Source: Candidatus Melainabacteria bacterium RIFCSPLOWO2_02_FULL_35_15
Lineage (GTDB): Bacteria > Cyanobacteriota > Vampirovibrionia > 2-02-FULL-35-15
DNA length: 56,863 nt
Reading direction: 5' to 3'
Assembly: GCA_001784585.1 (NCBI GenBank)
Contig: MFRN01000031.1
Location: 1 to 56,863 of the forward strand
Position 1 is the stretch's first letter. Each line of letters starts with the position of its first letter. The position numbers and the translations under genes are program-made. The notes under the pieces were generated by a model, which was not told the DNA's origin, made no database searches, and was given only the letters and a program-made list of their open reading frames with translations. Below are positions 45,326 through 54,256 of this stretch, in pieces.

Positions 45326-45714
45326 TATTTTTTAGTTTCTTTATTATCTTTTGTAAGAATTTTTTCAATTAAATTAAAAAGCTCTATTGGACTAAATGGT
45401 TTAGTAAGAAAGTAATCTGTGCCCACAGAAATAGCCCAGTCACGATCTGACTGCTGCCCTTTTGCAGTTAACATAATAATTACAATATTTTTTGTCTTCT
45501 GGTCATTCTTTAGTCTTTCACAAACCTCAAAGCCGCTTAATCCGGGCATCATTACATCCAGCAAAATCAGATCAGGCAAATTACTTTGTGCTTTACTTAG
45601 AGCTTCATTTCCATCAGATGCTTCAATAAGCTCAAAAGATTTATTGGCGTTTAAAGTTGCTTTAACCAATAACCTCAGCGAAGGCTCATCATCTGCTATT
45701 AAGATCTTTGACAT
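45325..45714 (-). CDS. Stand-alone response regulator (REC domain)
   Basis: 129 residues with no output domain. Acidic pair ADDE (Asp8/Asp9), phosphoacceptor Asp53 in LILLDVMMPGLSG, Thr in IIMLTAKG, Lys in FLTKPFSP: all functional residues present. Works like CheY/Spo0F as a phosphorelay or protein-binding switch. No histidine kinase is in the window. First gene of the operon REC-SpoU-ruvX-CobO; TATAAT lies 13 bases before the ATG. Confidence 0.9.
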   Translation of the reverse strand: MSKILIADDEPSLRLLVKATLNANKSFELIEASDGNEALSKAQSNLPDLILLDVMMPGLSGFEVCERLKNDQKTKNIVIIMLTAKGQQSDRDWAISVGTDYFLTKPFSPIELFNLIEKILTKDNKETKK

Positions 45715-45809
45715 AATTAATTTCTACATTATAACTGCCACAATCCTTTTATCATTATAATGTATATAAATTGAATGACCGTATAATTTGAGATAATTAA
45801 TTGTCAGAT

Positions 45810-47798
45810 ATGCTCAAAACCAGAGAAAAGTTAAGCTTAATCCTTGGATTTCACTGCCACTTACCATCAGATATTCAAAAAGCCCTTAATGAAAATGATC
45901 TGATTAAAGAAAAATGTAACTTTGTAATTGAGCTGACTGAACTATTAAGCACTTTTCAAAACATAAAATTATCTCTGCATTTGAGTGGTAATTTGATTTC
46001 ATACTTAGATAAAAAACATTCGGACTTTTCAGGAACGATAAGAGAACTTTTGGATCGAAATCAGTTAGAACTCTTAAGCGGTGGGATATATGAACCAATG
46101 CTTCCTTTCATTCCAAAAGAAGACAGGCAAACTCAAATATCTTTAATGAACCGGCTAATAAATCATACTTATGGATATATTCCATATGGTGCCTGGATCA
46201 CAGAATATTTATGGGAATCCTCAATAGCTTTTGATCTTGCAAAATCAAGGATTCAATACACATGTTTACCAAAAGAATATTTTAAAAGTGCTGGCTTCGA
46301 AGAAAAAGAATTGTCAGGATATTTTATAACTGAAGATGAAGGATGTAAAATAGCTGTTTTTCCAATACTGCAAAATCTCGATACATTCATGGAACAGTAT
46401 TCTCCCGAAGAAGCTGTAAATCACTTATACGAAGATTCTTCCGGCAATGAATCAGTAATTGTTTTAATTTGTGAGATACAAAAACCTGATCATTCCGGAA
46501 TCGTCTGGCTGAAAAAATTTTTTGAAATTTTAAATTCAAAACCCGATTTTATCGAAACAAAATTATTTAACAATTATTATCAGAACAACAAACCAAAAGG
46601 GAGAGTATACTTACCGGGTAAACAGAAAATTCAACCTCGGGTAAAGTGGAATCATTTTCTTTTAAAGTATGATGAAGCGAATTTGCTTCATAAAAAAATG
46701 CTCCGGATAAGTAAAAAAGTTAATTCCGCCAAAGAAGGTAAGTCCAGATTTAAAGTAATTAAAGATATGATTAATCAGGCCTATGATTTATTACTTATGG
46801 GTCAATGCAATGATACCTACTGGGATACTATGATGGGAGGCATATATTCACCAGCTAAAAGACATAATACCTATTCGAATCTTATAAAAGCAGAAAACCT
46901 TATAGATTCTGCTTCAAGGCAACATTCCAAATGGATTCAGGTATTTGAAATTGATTATGACTGTGATGGAAGTGATGAAATCATCATTGAAACTGAAACA
47001 CAAAATATTTATATTTCACCTCTATTGGGAGGGACTATACTTGAGCATGACTACAGACCAAAAAATATAAATGTTACAAATATAATTTCCAGGAAAGAAG
47101 AAGAATATCATCAAAACGGAAAACTGATTTACGATCAATATACTAAATTAAATGCAATAGATCATTTCTTAGAAACCAGTTTAGATCTTGATAAATGCAT
47201 TTCAAATCAAATCAATCAGCTTACAAGAAAAACACTTAATCCTTATAACATTGAAAAAATTAAAGCTAAGGAAGAAACCTGTAAAATTGCTCTTGAATTA
47301 AAAACCAATTTAACAGGATTAATCAATGCACCTGAGGTAGAGCTAAAAAAACAAATAAGTGCAAGAGCCGGGGATTCATCTTTCGTCATAGATTATGTCC
47401 TGATAAATAAAAGTCCGGAAAGTATTGATTTTTTATTTGGTGTTGAATTTAATTTAAATCCTGTCCGGGGATATGATGAAAAAAGTTATTTTTATCTAAA
47501 CAATGATAAGAATGATAAAACACCAAATCCGGGTTTAAATTCTTCGGAATATTTAAAAGAAATAAATCAAATATCTGTTTACTCCGGTATTTATAAATTA
47601 AATTTAACTCTTTTATGGAATAAGCCATGTAACTTATTCAGATACCCGATTGAAACCCTGTCTTATAATTATGGAAAGTTAGAAAAAATTTATCAGGGGT
47701 CTACAATCCTTCCGACATGGCATTTAATTTTAGAGCCAAATATTCCGTGGGAGTTATCAATAAAACAGGAGATACAGAGTGAAACAGAAGAAATTTGA
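45810..47798 (+). CDS. GH57 alpha-glucan hydrolase/transferase
   Basis: 662 residues from ATG 45810 (TTG at 45801 possible). N-terminal GH57 (beta/alpha)7 barrel: LILGFHCHLP, ELLSGGIYEPMLPFIPKEDR and GAWITEYLWESS, with the likely nucleophile Glu. Then DUF1925-like helices (NQAYDLLLMGQCNDTYWD) and a C-terminal DUF1926-like beta domain. This is the architecture of 4-alpha-glucanotransferase/amylase of the Thermococcus type. Likely acts on intracellular glycogen. Followed by rsmD after 15 bases. Confidence 0.85.
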   Translation: MLKTREKLSLILGFHCHLPSDIQKALNENDLIKEKCNFVIELTELLSTFQNIKLSLHLSGNLISYLDKKHSDFSGTIRELLDRNQLELLSGGIYEPMLPFIPKEDRQTQISLMNRLINHTYGYIPYGAWITEYLWESSIAFDLAKSRIQYTCLPKEYFKSAGFEEKELSGYFITEDEGCKIAVFPILQNLDTFMEQYSPEEAVNHLYEDSSGNESVIVLICEIQKPDHSGIVWLKKFFEILNSKPDFIETKLFNNYYQNNKPKGRVYLPGKQKIQPRVKWNHFLLKYDEANLLHKKMLRISKKVNSAKEGKSRFKVIKDMINQAYDLLLMGQCNDTYWDTMMGGIYSPAKRHNTYSNLIKAENLIDSASRQHSKWIQVFEIDYDCDGSDEIIIETETQNIYISPLLGGTILEHDYRPKNINVTNIISRKEEEYHQNGKLIYDQYTKLNAIDHFLETSLDLDKCISNQINQLTRKTLNPYNIEKIKAKEETCKIALELKTNLTGLINAPEVELKKQISARAGDSSFVIDYVLINKSPESIDFLFGVEFNLNPVRGYDEKSYFYLNNDKNDKTPNPGLNSSEYLKEINQISVYSGIYKLNLTLLWNKPCNLFRYPIETLSYNYGKLEKIYQGSTILPTWHLILEPNIPWELSIKQEIQSETEEI

Positions 47799-47813
47799 AA
47801 CTAAAGACTTTAA

Positions 47814-48350
47814 ATGCGTATTATTGCTGGAAAATTAAAAGGTAAAAAATTAGCTGCTTGCAGGACTGATTCTATCAGACCGGCAATGGCACTGGTTAGA
47901 AAATCTATTTTTGATACTCTGCAGAATTTTATTCAGGATACAAATATTTTAGATTTATGTGCTGGTTCTGGCAGCTTAGGAATAGAAGCATTGAGCAGAA
48001 ATGCAAAAAAGCTTACACTTATAGATTCTGACAGAGAATCAATCCGGTTAATTAAAAAAAACCTGAAGCTTTGCAATGTAAGTGCAAAAGTTGTTCATGG
48101 ACAGCTGCCCAAAGTTTTAAATAAATTAAAAGATGAAAATTTTGATCTTATATTTTTAGACCCTCCGTATGGAAAGAGCTCTTTTATCGAAGAAACTTTA
48201 GAGAAGCTGTATACATATAAAATGCTAACTAAAGAGGGATTAATTGTAATCGAATCAGAATTAAAAAGCAGTTATAAAGTCCCTGAAGGACTGACAATAT
48301 ATAAAGAGAAGAAATTTGGAAATACAAAGGTAACAATGTTTAAGTTATAA
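47814..48350 (+). CDS. rsmD: 16S rRNA m2G966 methyltransferase RsmD
   Basis: 178 residues. MRIIAGKLKGKKL start, RPAMALVRKSIFDTL (family signature RPTxxxVREALFN), SAM site ILDLCAGSGSLGIEAL, catalytic DPPYGKS (NPPY/DPPY). Methylates guanine 966 of 16S rRNA. The final stop codon is part of the -10 box of the next gene. Confidence 0.93.
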   Translation: MRIIAGKLKGKKLAACRTDSIRPAMALVRKSIFDTLQNFIQDTNILDLCAGSGSLGIEALSRNAKKLTLIDSDRESIRLIKKNLKLCNVSAKVVHGQLPKVLNKLKDENFDLIFLDPPYGKSSFIEETLEKLYTYKMLTKEGLIVIESELKSSYKVPEGLTIYKEKKFGNTKVTMFKL

Positions 48351-48351
48351 T
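48346..48351 (+). promoter_or_regulatory. -10 box overlapping rsmD stop codon
   Basis: TATAAT begins inside the last sense codon of rsmD and contains its TAA stop; the next gene's ATG follows after 8 bases with no Shine-Dalgarno. Confidence 0.55.
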
Positions 48352-48359
48352 ACAAACTA

Positions 48360-48797
48360 ATGACAGTAGATCCTAAATTTACAGGTCGTGAGTATAAGCC
48401 GGTTACATATGTAGTTGGTCAGGAAAAAATAAAAGAATATGCACAAGCTGTTGGAGATTTAAATCCTCTGTATACAGATCCGGATTTTGCAAAAAAGTCA
48501 AAATATGGCTGTATCATAGCTCCACCAATGTTTGTAGTAGTTTTTGCTCGAAATGCAATGTTTAGTCTGTTTGAAGATGCTGAGTTACAGATTAATCTCT
48601 CAAGGCTTTTGCATGGAGAGCAGGAATTTAACTTTCATAAAATAGTTAAAGCAAATGACACCATAACCACCCATTCAAAAATAAAAAATATTTATCAAAA
48701 AGGAAATAACGACTTTGCAGAGCTGGAAACAAAATCTTTTAATCAAAATAAAGAACTCGTTGCAGATGGAATTTGGACATTTATTATACGAGGTTAG
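48360..48797 (+). CDS. HadA-like MaoC dehydratase subunit (non-catalytic half)
   Basis: 145 residues, single hot-dog domain of the MaoC/FAS1-type dehydratase family: the start FTGREYKPVTYVVGQEKIKEY and GDLNPLYTDPDFAKKS are typical of mycobacterial HadA/HadC. The hydratase-2 motif D-x-N-P-x-H has Tyr in place of His, as expected for the structural partner of a catalytic HadB. A candidate partner, with the His, is at 52456-52854. Together they could dehydrate 3-hydroxyacyl-ACP. Confidence 0.75.
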   Translation: MTVDPKFTGREYKPVTYVVGQEKIKEYAQAVGDLNPLYTDPDFAKKSKYGCIIAPPMFVVVFARNAMFSLFEDAELQINLSRLLHGEQEFNFHKIVKANDTITTHSKIKNIYQKGNNDFAELETKSFNQNKELVADGIWTFIIRG

Positions 48798-49083
48798 AGA
48801 TATAAATTATTAATTGTAAAGGAGAATAACCTGGCTCTGACAAATGTAAGAAGATTTTAATTAGATCGATACACAATCTTTACGCGTTACTTGCAGTATT
48901 GGAGAGCAATAAGTGTAATTTCCTTGCTAGGATAAGAATACATTCTATACGCAGCGACCTAAGTAATGTTACAAGTGAGGGTTGTCCTTCGACAACCCGA
49001 ACGCCAATGAAGATCCGCCATAAAATAGCGACATAATATGCGTTAGCATTTATGTCGCGTTATATATTAACATAAGAAAATTT
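48798..49083. other. Structured intergenic region upstream of ppk2
   Basis: 286 bases without a convincing gene. Contains GGGTTGTC-CTTC-GACAACCC (a perfect 8-bp hairpin, about 48988-49007) and GCGACATAATATGC-GTTA-GCATTTATGTCGC (49028-49058, one bulge), the latter 25 bases before the ppk2 ATG. No T-run follows either hairpin. It may be a regulatory leader or an uncharacterised RNA. Confidence 0.4.
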
Positions 49084-49968
49084 ATGAACCCGGTAAAATA
49101 TATTGGTTCAAGAAAGGCACTGCCTGCTACCAGTCATCTATACCAGAGATTTATAATCCCTGCTAACAGTGAGATAAAACTTTCTGAAATTGATCCGTGT
49201 GAAACACTGGAATTTACCAGAGAGGTATCACAAAAAATTACAAAAGCAAATGCAGAAAGGATAAGTGAGCTTCAGCGCATACTTTGTGCCACTGAAAAAC
49301 ATTCACTCTTAATTGTTCTCCAAAGTGTGAATGCTTCCGGAAAAGATGGAACAATTCGACATCTTATGAGTAAAACAACTCCACAGGGATGCAAGGTAAC
49401 TTCTTTTAAAGCTCCAACAGAAGAAGAAAGAAGACATGATTATTTATGGAGAGTTCACGAGCATATACCTCCTAAAGGTACTATTGGCATCTTTCATAGA
49501 TCTCATTATGAAGATGTACTGGTTCCACAGGTTAAAGGACTTCTTCCCCGCTCAGAGATTGAATTAAGATACAGGCAAATTAACGACTTTGAAAAAATGC
49601 TTGTAGAAAATGGAGTACAAATAGTCAAGTTTCTCTTACACATAAGCAAAAAAGAGCAATGGCGCAGATTAATGAGAAGGCTTGAACTTGCAGAAAAAAG
49701 ACATAAATTTAATCCTGCTGATTTGGAAGATCAGTTAAATTGGAGTAAACAAATGAAAGCATATGAAGATACTATAAAACACTGCAGTACTTTATGGGCA
49801 CCGTACTTTGTTATACCAGGAGATTATAAATGGTTTAGAAATCTTGCGACTTCCCAGATCGTCAGGAATACCCTTGAAGGAATGAACTTACAGTATCCGG
49901 ATCACAGTATTGAAATCTCTGATGTGAAAATAAAAAAATTGTTACATGGTACAGGTGTTAAACATTAA
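49084..49968 (+). CDS. ppk2: Polyphosphate kinase 2 (class III-like)
   Basis: 294 residues. P-loop variant SVNASGKDGTIRHL near 79-92, lid and substrate motifs FKAPTEEERRHDYLWR, IFHRSHYEDVLVPQV (the HYEDVLV form points to class III, which phosphorylates AMP and ADP), and the C-terminal helix WAPYFVIPGDYKWFRN. Uses polyphosphate to regenerate nucleotides. The 286-base upstream region has two strong hairpins. The PstS-like/HTH fusion is 3 kb away. Confidence 0.93.
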   Translation: MNPVKYIGSRKALPATSHLYQRFIIPANSEIKLSEIDPCETLEFTREVSQKITKANAERISELQRILCATEKHSLLIVLQSVNASGKDGTIRHLMSKTTPQGCKVTSFKAPTEEERRHDYLWRVHEHIPPKGTIGIFHRSHYEDVLVPQVKGLLPRSEIELRYRQINDFEKMLVENGVQIVKFLLHISKKEQWRRLMRRLELAEKRHKFNPADLEDQLNWSKQMKAYEDTIKHCSTLWAPYFVIPGDYKWFRNLATSQIVRNTLEGMNLQYPDHSIEISDVKIKKLLHGTGVKH

Positions 49969-49980
49969 AATTGCTGATTT

Positions 49981-51321
49981 CTACTTCGCCTTATTCCTGA
50001 ATACCATCTTTATCGGGCTGCCTGTAAAGTCAAAGGCTTTTCTTATTTCTTTTTCTAAAAATTTTTCATATTGTTCGCTTACTAATTCTGAGTCATTTAC
50101 AAACAGTACTATTTCAGGTGGTTTAATATTTGCCTGTGTAGCATAGTATATTTTTAAGAGCTTGCCTTTCTTGCCTGGCGGAGATGTTAAAAGGACAATG
50201 TCTTCTAATATTTTATTTAATTTACCTGTAGAAATTCTTCTTTGATAATTTTCGAATACTTCATCCACCAGTCCAAATATTTTATTTATATTTTTCTTTT
50301 CTATGGCACTGGTAAATAATATCTTTGAATAATTTATAAAATGCAGAGCATACAGAATTTGCTCCTCAAATCTGTTTATAGTAGTTGAGATTTTGTTTTC
50401 TATCAGGTCCCATTTATTTACAACAATTATTGAAGCCTTATTCCTCTTCTTTATTACCGATGCAATTTTTTGATCCTGGTCTGATATTTTCTCAGTACTG
50501 TCAACAACCAGTAAAACTATGTCAGCTTTTTCAATGGATTCTATGGCACGTGTTGTAGCATAACGTTCTATATTTGAAGATACTTTTGATTTTCTTCTAA
50601 GACCTGCTGTGTCCACCAGCAAATAACGCTTACCATTAATATCAATCCCAGTATCTATACTATCTCTGGTAGTGCCGGCAATTGAACTAACTATAGATCT
50701 TTCTTTTCCTGCTAAACAATTTAAAATACTTGACTTACCGACATTTGGCTTTCCTACAATTGCAACTTTTATAATCTCACCAGGGAGATGTTCTGCCGGA
50801 ATGTTCCTGCAAAATGATATTTCATCTAATATATCTGCCAACCCTTTTGAACCACTTAAAGCAGAAATCGGATAAGGCTCACCTAAACCTAAAGAATAAA
50901 ATTCAGAAACCAGATCCAGCTGTTTTTCTGTGTCGATTTTATTTACTGCAAGAAATATTTTTTTCTTGTCTTTTATTTTTCTTAGTATCTTTGCGATTTT
51001 TTCATCACCTGAGGTAATGCCAGATTTGCCATTCACCATAAAAACTACAAAATCAGCTTCATCAACAGCTACAAAAACATGTTTTTTCACCTCATCAATT
51101 ATTTCTTTTTCCGGAATATTTTTTTCATCAATTAGCCCGCCGGTATCAATTAATGTAATTGGTTTTCCATTCCACTCAATGTCTGCATAAAGCCTGTCTC
51201 TTGTAACTCCCGGAGTATCGTCAACAATTGATTTTCTCTGTTTTAGAAGTCTGTTAAATAAAGTAGATTTTCCGACATTTGGGCGACCGATAATAGCTAC
51301 TTTTATTTTTTTAGTTTCCAT
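49981..51321 (-). CDS. der: Ribosome-assembly GTPase Der (EngA)
   Basis: 446 residues, two tandem G domains plus the KH-like C-terminal domain. G1 motifs GRPNVGKST and GKPNVGKSS; G3 DTGG and DTAG; G4 NKID and NKWD. Needed for 50S subunit assembly. TATAAT ends 9 bases before the ATG with no Shine-Dalgarno (leaderless). Confidence 0.96.
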   Translation of the reverse strand: METKKIKVAIIGRPNVGKSTLFNRLLKQRKSIVDDTPGVTRDRLYADIEWNGKPITLIDTGGLIDEKNIPEKEIIDEVKKHVFVAVDEADFVVFMVNGKSGITSGDEKIAKILRKIKDKKKIFLAVNKIDTEKQLDLVSEFYSLGLGEPYPISALSGSKGLADILDEISFCRNIPAEHLPGEIIKVAIVGKPNVGKSSILNCLAGKERSIVSSIAGTTRDSIDTGIDINGKRYLLVDTAGLRRKSKVSSNIERYATTRAIESIEKADIVLLVVDSTEKISDQDQKIASVIKKRNKASIIVVNKWDLIENKISTTINRFEEQILYALHFINYSKILFTSAIEKKNINKIFGLVDEVFENYQRRISTGKLNKILEDIVLLTSPPGKKGKLLKIYYATQANIKPPEIVLFVNDSELVSEQYEKFLEKEIRKAFDFTGSPIKMVFRNKAK

Positions 51322-51330
51322 AGAGGTTTA

Positions 51331-51336
51331 ATTATA
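51331..51336 (-). promoter_or_regulatory. -10 box of der (leaderless)
   Basis: Consensus TATAAT on the minus strand, 9 bases before the start codon. Confidence 0.55.
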
Positions 51337-51391
51337 ACCTAACTGCTGTTTTCAACTGCCATACTTACATACATGATGTAAAATAAACCTT

Positions 51392-52480
51392 ATGACTGTT
51401 GAAATAAATTTCAAGGAACAGAAATATATTACCGATACAATAATTTGGGACAGAGATTCTTACTTCATAGATATAAACAACTACTGGACCAGGTTAACAG
51501 GAACCATTGCACAAAAAGTAGCTGAGAATACTACAAGTAACTGGGGAAATTTTAATCAAATAAGAACACAGGTGGTTAAACTTTTAGGAATCAATCCGGA
51601 CAATAGTTTGATTGAAGCCTCAAGCCCGGTAAATTTCCTGCCAGTAAATATTTTTTCATCACTGTTAACAGGTTCATTAATAAATTTTATTAAAGATAAA
51701 AGTTATGATGAACTGAATGAATTGTTTGGAATAATCATTAACAAATCGCTTGATGAAAGCAAAGATTTTATTAAAGATTCGATAATTTCAGAAAACCTTG
51801 AGGCAGTTAAGCAGGTTCAAAAAAGCACAAAACAAATACTGATTACAAATGATTCAAAAGAAAACAATGAAACTTTTTTAAAGAATTCAGAACTGGAAAA
51901 ATATTTTCATCAGATTTATTCAAATACAAATAAAGAACAACTTCATGATCTGTTAATAGGCAATTCTGTCTTTTTAACAAAAAATACTTTTTTACAAAGC
52001 TCATATTTAAAAAGAAAATTTAAAAATGTTTTAGTAATTGAAAACATAAAAGAAATTTCCCTGAAAGAAACTCAAGAACGAGAGATAATCACTGTAAATA
52101 TCGATGGCGCATCAAAAGGAAATCCGGGACCATCTTCTGTGGGAATTGTTTTTCAGAAAGATAAAAAGCTGATAAAAGAAGTCTCAGAATTTATCGGGAA
52201 TCATACAAATAATTTTGCAGAATATACAGCACTGATAAGAGCACTTGAAATTAGCTTAGAGTATGGCTTTCAGGATATTGAAATAAAATCAGACAGTGAG
52301 CTTGTGGTAAAACAAATAAATAAAGTCTATAAAGTAAAAGATGCTGATATTAAAGATTTGTTTGACAAAGTTAATTCATTAAGTGAGAAGCTCTCTTCAT
52401 TTAAAATTACACATATTCCAAGAGAAGAAAATCTAAGAGCAGATAAGCTGGCTAATCAGGCATTGAGAACCACTACCTGA
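51392..52480 (+). CDS. HAD-like domain fused to RNase HI
   Basis: 362 residues. The C-terminal 130 residues are a complete RNase HI: NIDGASKGNPGP (Asp near 238), NNFAEYTALIRALE (Glu), IKSDSELVVKQIN (Asp), PREENLRADKLAN (Asp). The N-terminal 225 residues look like a HAD-superfamily fold: IIWDRDSYFIDI (motif I, DxD), KQILITNDSKEN (motif II, T), a Lys in NTNKEQLHDLL (motif III), and a final GNSVFLT turn. That assignment is an inference. TAAAAT ends 7 bases before the ATG (leaderless). The 3' end overlaps the HadB-like gene by 25 bases. Confidence 0.7.
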   Translation: MTVEINFKEQKYITDTIIWDRDSYFIDINNYWTRLTGTIAQKVAENTTSNWGNFNQIRTQVVKLLGINPDNSLIEASSPVNFLPVNIFSSLLTGSLINFIKDKSYDELNELFGIIINKSLDESKDFIKDSIISENLEAVKQVQKSTKQILITNDSKENNETFLKNSELEKYFHQIYSNTNKEQLHDLLIGNSVFLTKNTFLQSSYLKRKFKNVLVIENIKEISLKETQEREIITVNIDGASKGNPGPSSVGIVFQKDKKLIKEVSEFIGNHTNNFAEYTALIRALEISLEYGFQDIEIKSDSELVVKQINKVYKVKDADIKDLFDKVNSLSEKLSSFKITHIPREENLRADKLANQALRTTT

Positions 52481-52854
52481 GCATTAGTAATCACATCTTC
52501 ATTTCTCTGGTTTTTAACTATAAGATCAATTGTCGCTAAATTATTTTCAATATTTACAATGTTACCTTTAATAGAAAGTGTATCAAGCGGCCTGACAATA
52601 TTCCTGAATCTTACTTTTATTTTTTTTAATTTTTCCGGATTGTTATCACCAATAGCTACCCTGCAAACAAAAGCCATTGTACAGAGTCCCTGCAAAATAA
52701 GACCCGGCAATCCTACGCTCTTTGCAAATTCATTATCTATGTGAATAAGATTAAAGTCTCCGGAAGCACCGGCATAATAAAACGGGCAATATTTATCTAC
52801 AATAATTTCAACTGGTTTAATTTCCTGATTCATTTTTAATGCTCTGTCATTCAT
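52456..52854 (-). CDS. HadB-like MaoC dehydratase (catalytic half)
   Basis: 132 residues; ATG at 52854, or the ATG of MNQEIKPVEI at 52833. Hot-dog fold with the hydratase-2 motif GDFNLIHIDNEFAKSVGLPG (Asp and His present) and LILQGLCTMAFV. Likely partner of the HadA-like protein 3.7 kb away on the other strand. Start overlaps the end of the HTH/PstS gene by 8 bases, so the two are co-transcribed. Confidence 0.78.
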   Translation of the reverse strand: MNDRALKMNQEIKPVEIIVDKYCPFYYAGASGDFNLIHIDNEFAKSVGLPGLILQGLCTMAFVCRVAIGDNNPEKLKKIKVRFRNIVRPLDTLSIKGNIVNIENNLATIDLIVKNQRNEDVITNAQVVVLNA

Positions 52855-54244
52855 TATATACCGGTATCAAACCTGAATAAGCAACAATCTTTTGACCTTC
52901 TTTACTTAAGACCCATAATATAAAATTCTGGACATTCTTTGGTGCATCAGCCTGTGTAATTAAATATAAATAATGTGCGAGCGGATAATCTCCATATCTT
53001 ATGGCATCTTTATTTAATTTTTGTTCTTCAAACGGAGAAACAGCTGGAGAATTATCATAGTTTTTAACTTTTAAATATTTAATATCTTGATTTTTCCAGG
53101 GGTAGTTTGTAGAGTTTGTGAAACTAATTGCTCCTTCATGTTCAGCGACATATCGAATAAGTTCATTGTTTAAATTCTTGCTGATAATTGAGGATGAAAA
53201 GCTGTCTCCCTGCAGAACTCTGTTTATTACAAACTCATTTGTTCCGCTGCCTTTTTCTCTAATTACCGGTGTTAGAGGCTTTTCGAAAGAATTTAAGCTA
53301 ACCTCTTTCCAGTTTTTTATTTCATTACTAAAGATTTTTTCCAGAGCATCCAGACTAATCTCATCAACAGGATTTTTTTTATTAACAATGATTATCAAAG
53401 CATCCAGCGCAACTCTGTTTTCAGCCAGTTCTAATCCGTGCTCAGATGCCCTCTTTCTGTCCAAAAATGTTATGGGTCTGCTGGAATTTGCTATGTCAAT
53501 CCTTCCTTCTATAAGACTGTTTATACCCTTGTCAGAATCCGATGAAATTAAATCAATATGGTATTTAGGATAATCTATATGAAACGAATTTTCCCATCTT
53601 CGTGCAAGTACAAATAAACTGCTTGAGCCTGAAATTCTGATAGCTTTATTCTTTCCTCCAGCTGATTTTCCGCTTCCGGTCTCCAGTGCAAAATCCCTCG
53701 AATTAAGAAAAAGCTGATTTAAAGCAGGCAGATTATGGAGAAAATATTTTTGTATAATAAAATAACTGCCTGCAAAAAGGATTACATAAAAAGCTAAGCT
53801 GAAAATAAAAGCAAAAAAAGAAGGTTGCCTTTTAATCTCTGCCTGCTTTTGAGCTGGAGTTTGCTTTATCTGTTTTTGTTCTTTTTGAGGTTCTTTTGTT
53901 TCCTGTTTTATTTTTGGCAATTCTATGACTTTCTGTATCTTTTCAAACACAAGATCACCTTGCTTCAATTTTTCTTTGATATTTTTAGTTCCTGCTATAA
54001 GAATCTTTTCCACTTCATCTTTAGATTTATTGATACACTGGGCAATCTTTTCACAGGAGAGATTCTGAAAATACCTGAGATCTAATACTTCCTGCTCTTG
54101 TCTGGAAAGCAAGGTAATTATTTTTTTTATATTACCTTTTAGTTTTAATATTTCATTTACTGCACTTTTATCATATTTGTCCGAAGGTTTAAAGTTTAAA
54201 ATAATTTCCAGAGATTTTTCATTTAAAATATCCTGAGATTGCAT
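52847..54244 (-). CDS. Membrane-anchored sigma-4-like HTH fused to PstS-like phosphate-binding domain
   Basis: 465 residues in three parts. (1) Residues about 43-95: ITLLSRQEQEVLDLRYFQ then LSCEKIAQCINKSKDEVEK, the helix-turn-helix pattern of sigma-70 region 4. (2) A Lys/Gln/Pro-rich linker (100-140) and a single membrane helix (about 143-165). (3) Residues 200-463: a PstS-type periplasmic binding domain with ISGSSSLFVLARRWENSF, EGRIDIANSSRPI, the phosphate-site motif IREKGSGTNEFV and EGAISFTNS. Predicted topology: HTH in cytoplasm, binding domain outside. TAGAAT ends 7 bases before the ATG. Function is inferred: a phosphate-sensing membrane regulator. Confidence 0.8.
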   Translation of the reverse strand: MQSQDILNEKSLEIILNFKPSDKYDKSAVNEILKLKGNIKKIITLLSRQEQEVLDLRYFQNLSCEKIAQCINKSKDEVEKILIAGTKNIKEKLKQGDLVFEKIQKVIELPKIKQETKEPQKEQKQIKQTPAQKQAEIKRQPSFFAFIFSLAFYVILFAGSYFIIQKYFLHNLPALNQLFLNSRDFALETGSGKSAGGKNKAIRISGSSSLFVLARRWENSFHIDYPKYHIDLISSDSDKGINSLIEGRIDIANSSRPITFLDRKRASEHGLELAENRVALDALIIIVNKKNPVDEISLDALEKIFSNEIKNWKEVSLNSFEKPLTPVIREKGSGTNEFVINRVLQGDSFSSSIISKNLNNELIRYVAEHEGAISFTNSTNYPWKNQDIKYLKVKNYDNSPAVSPFEEQKLNKDAIRYGDYPLAHYLYLITQADAPKNVQNFILWVLSKEGQKIVAYSGLIPVYNE

Positions 54245-54256
54245 TTTTATTATTCT

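Noticed and set aside
48798-49083. tmRNA, SRP RNA or RNase P RNA
   Set aside because: None of the diagnostic conserved blocks of these RNAs could be found; only hairpins are seen.
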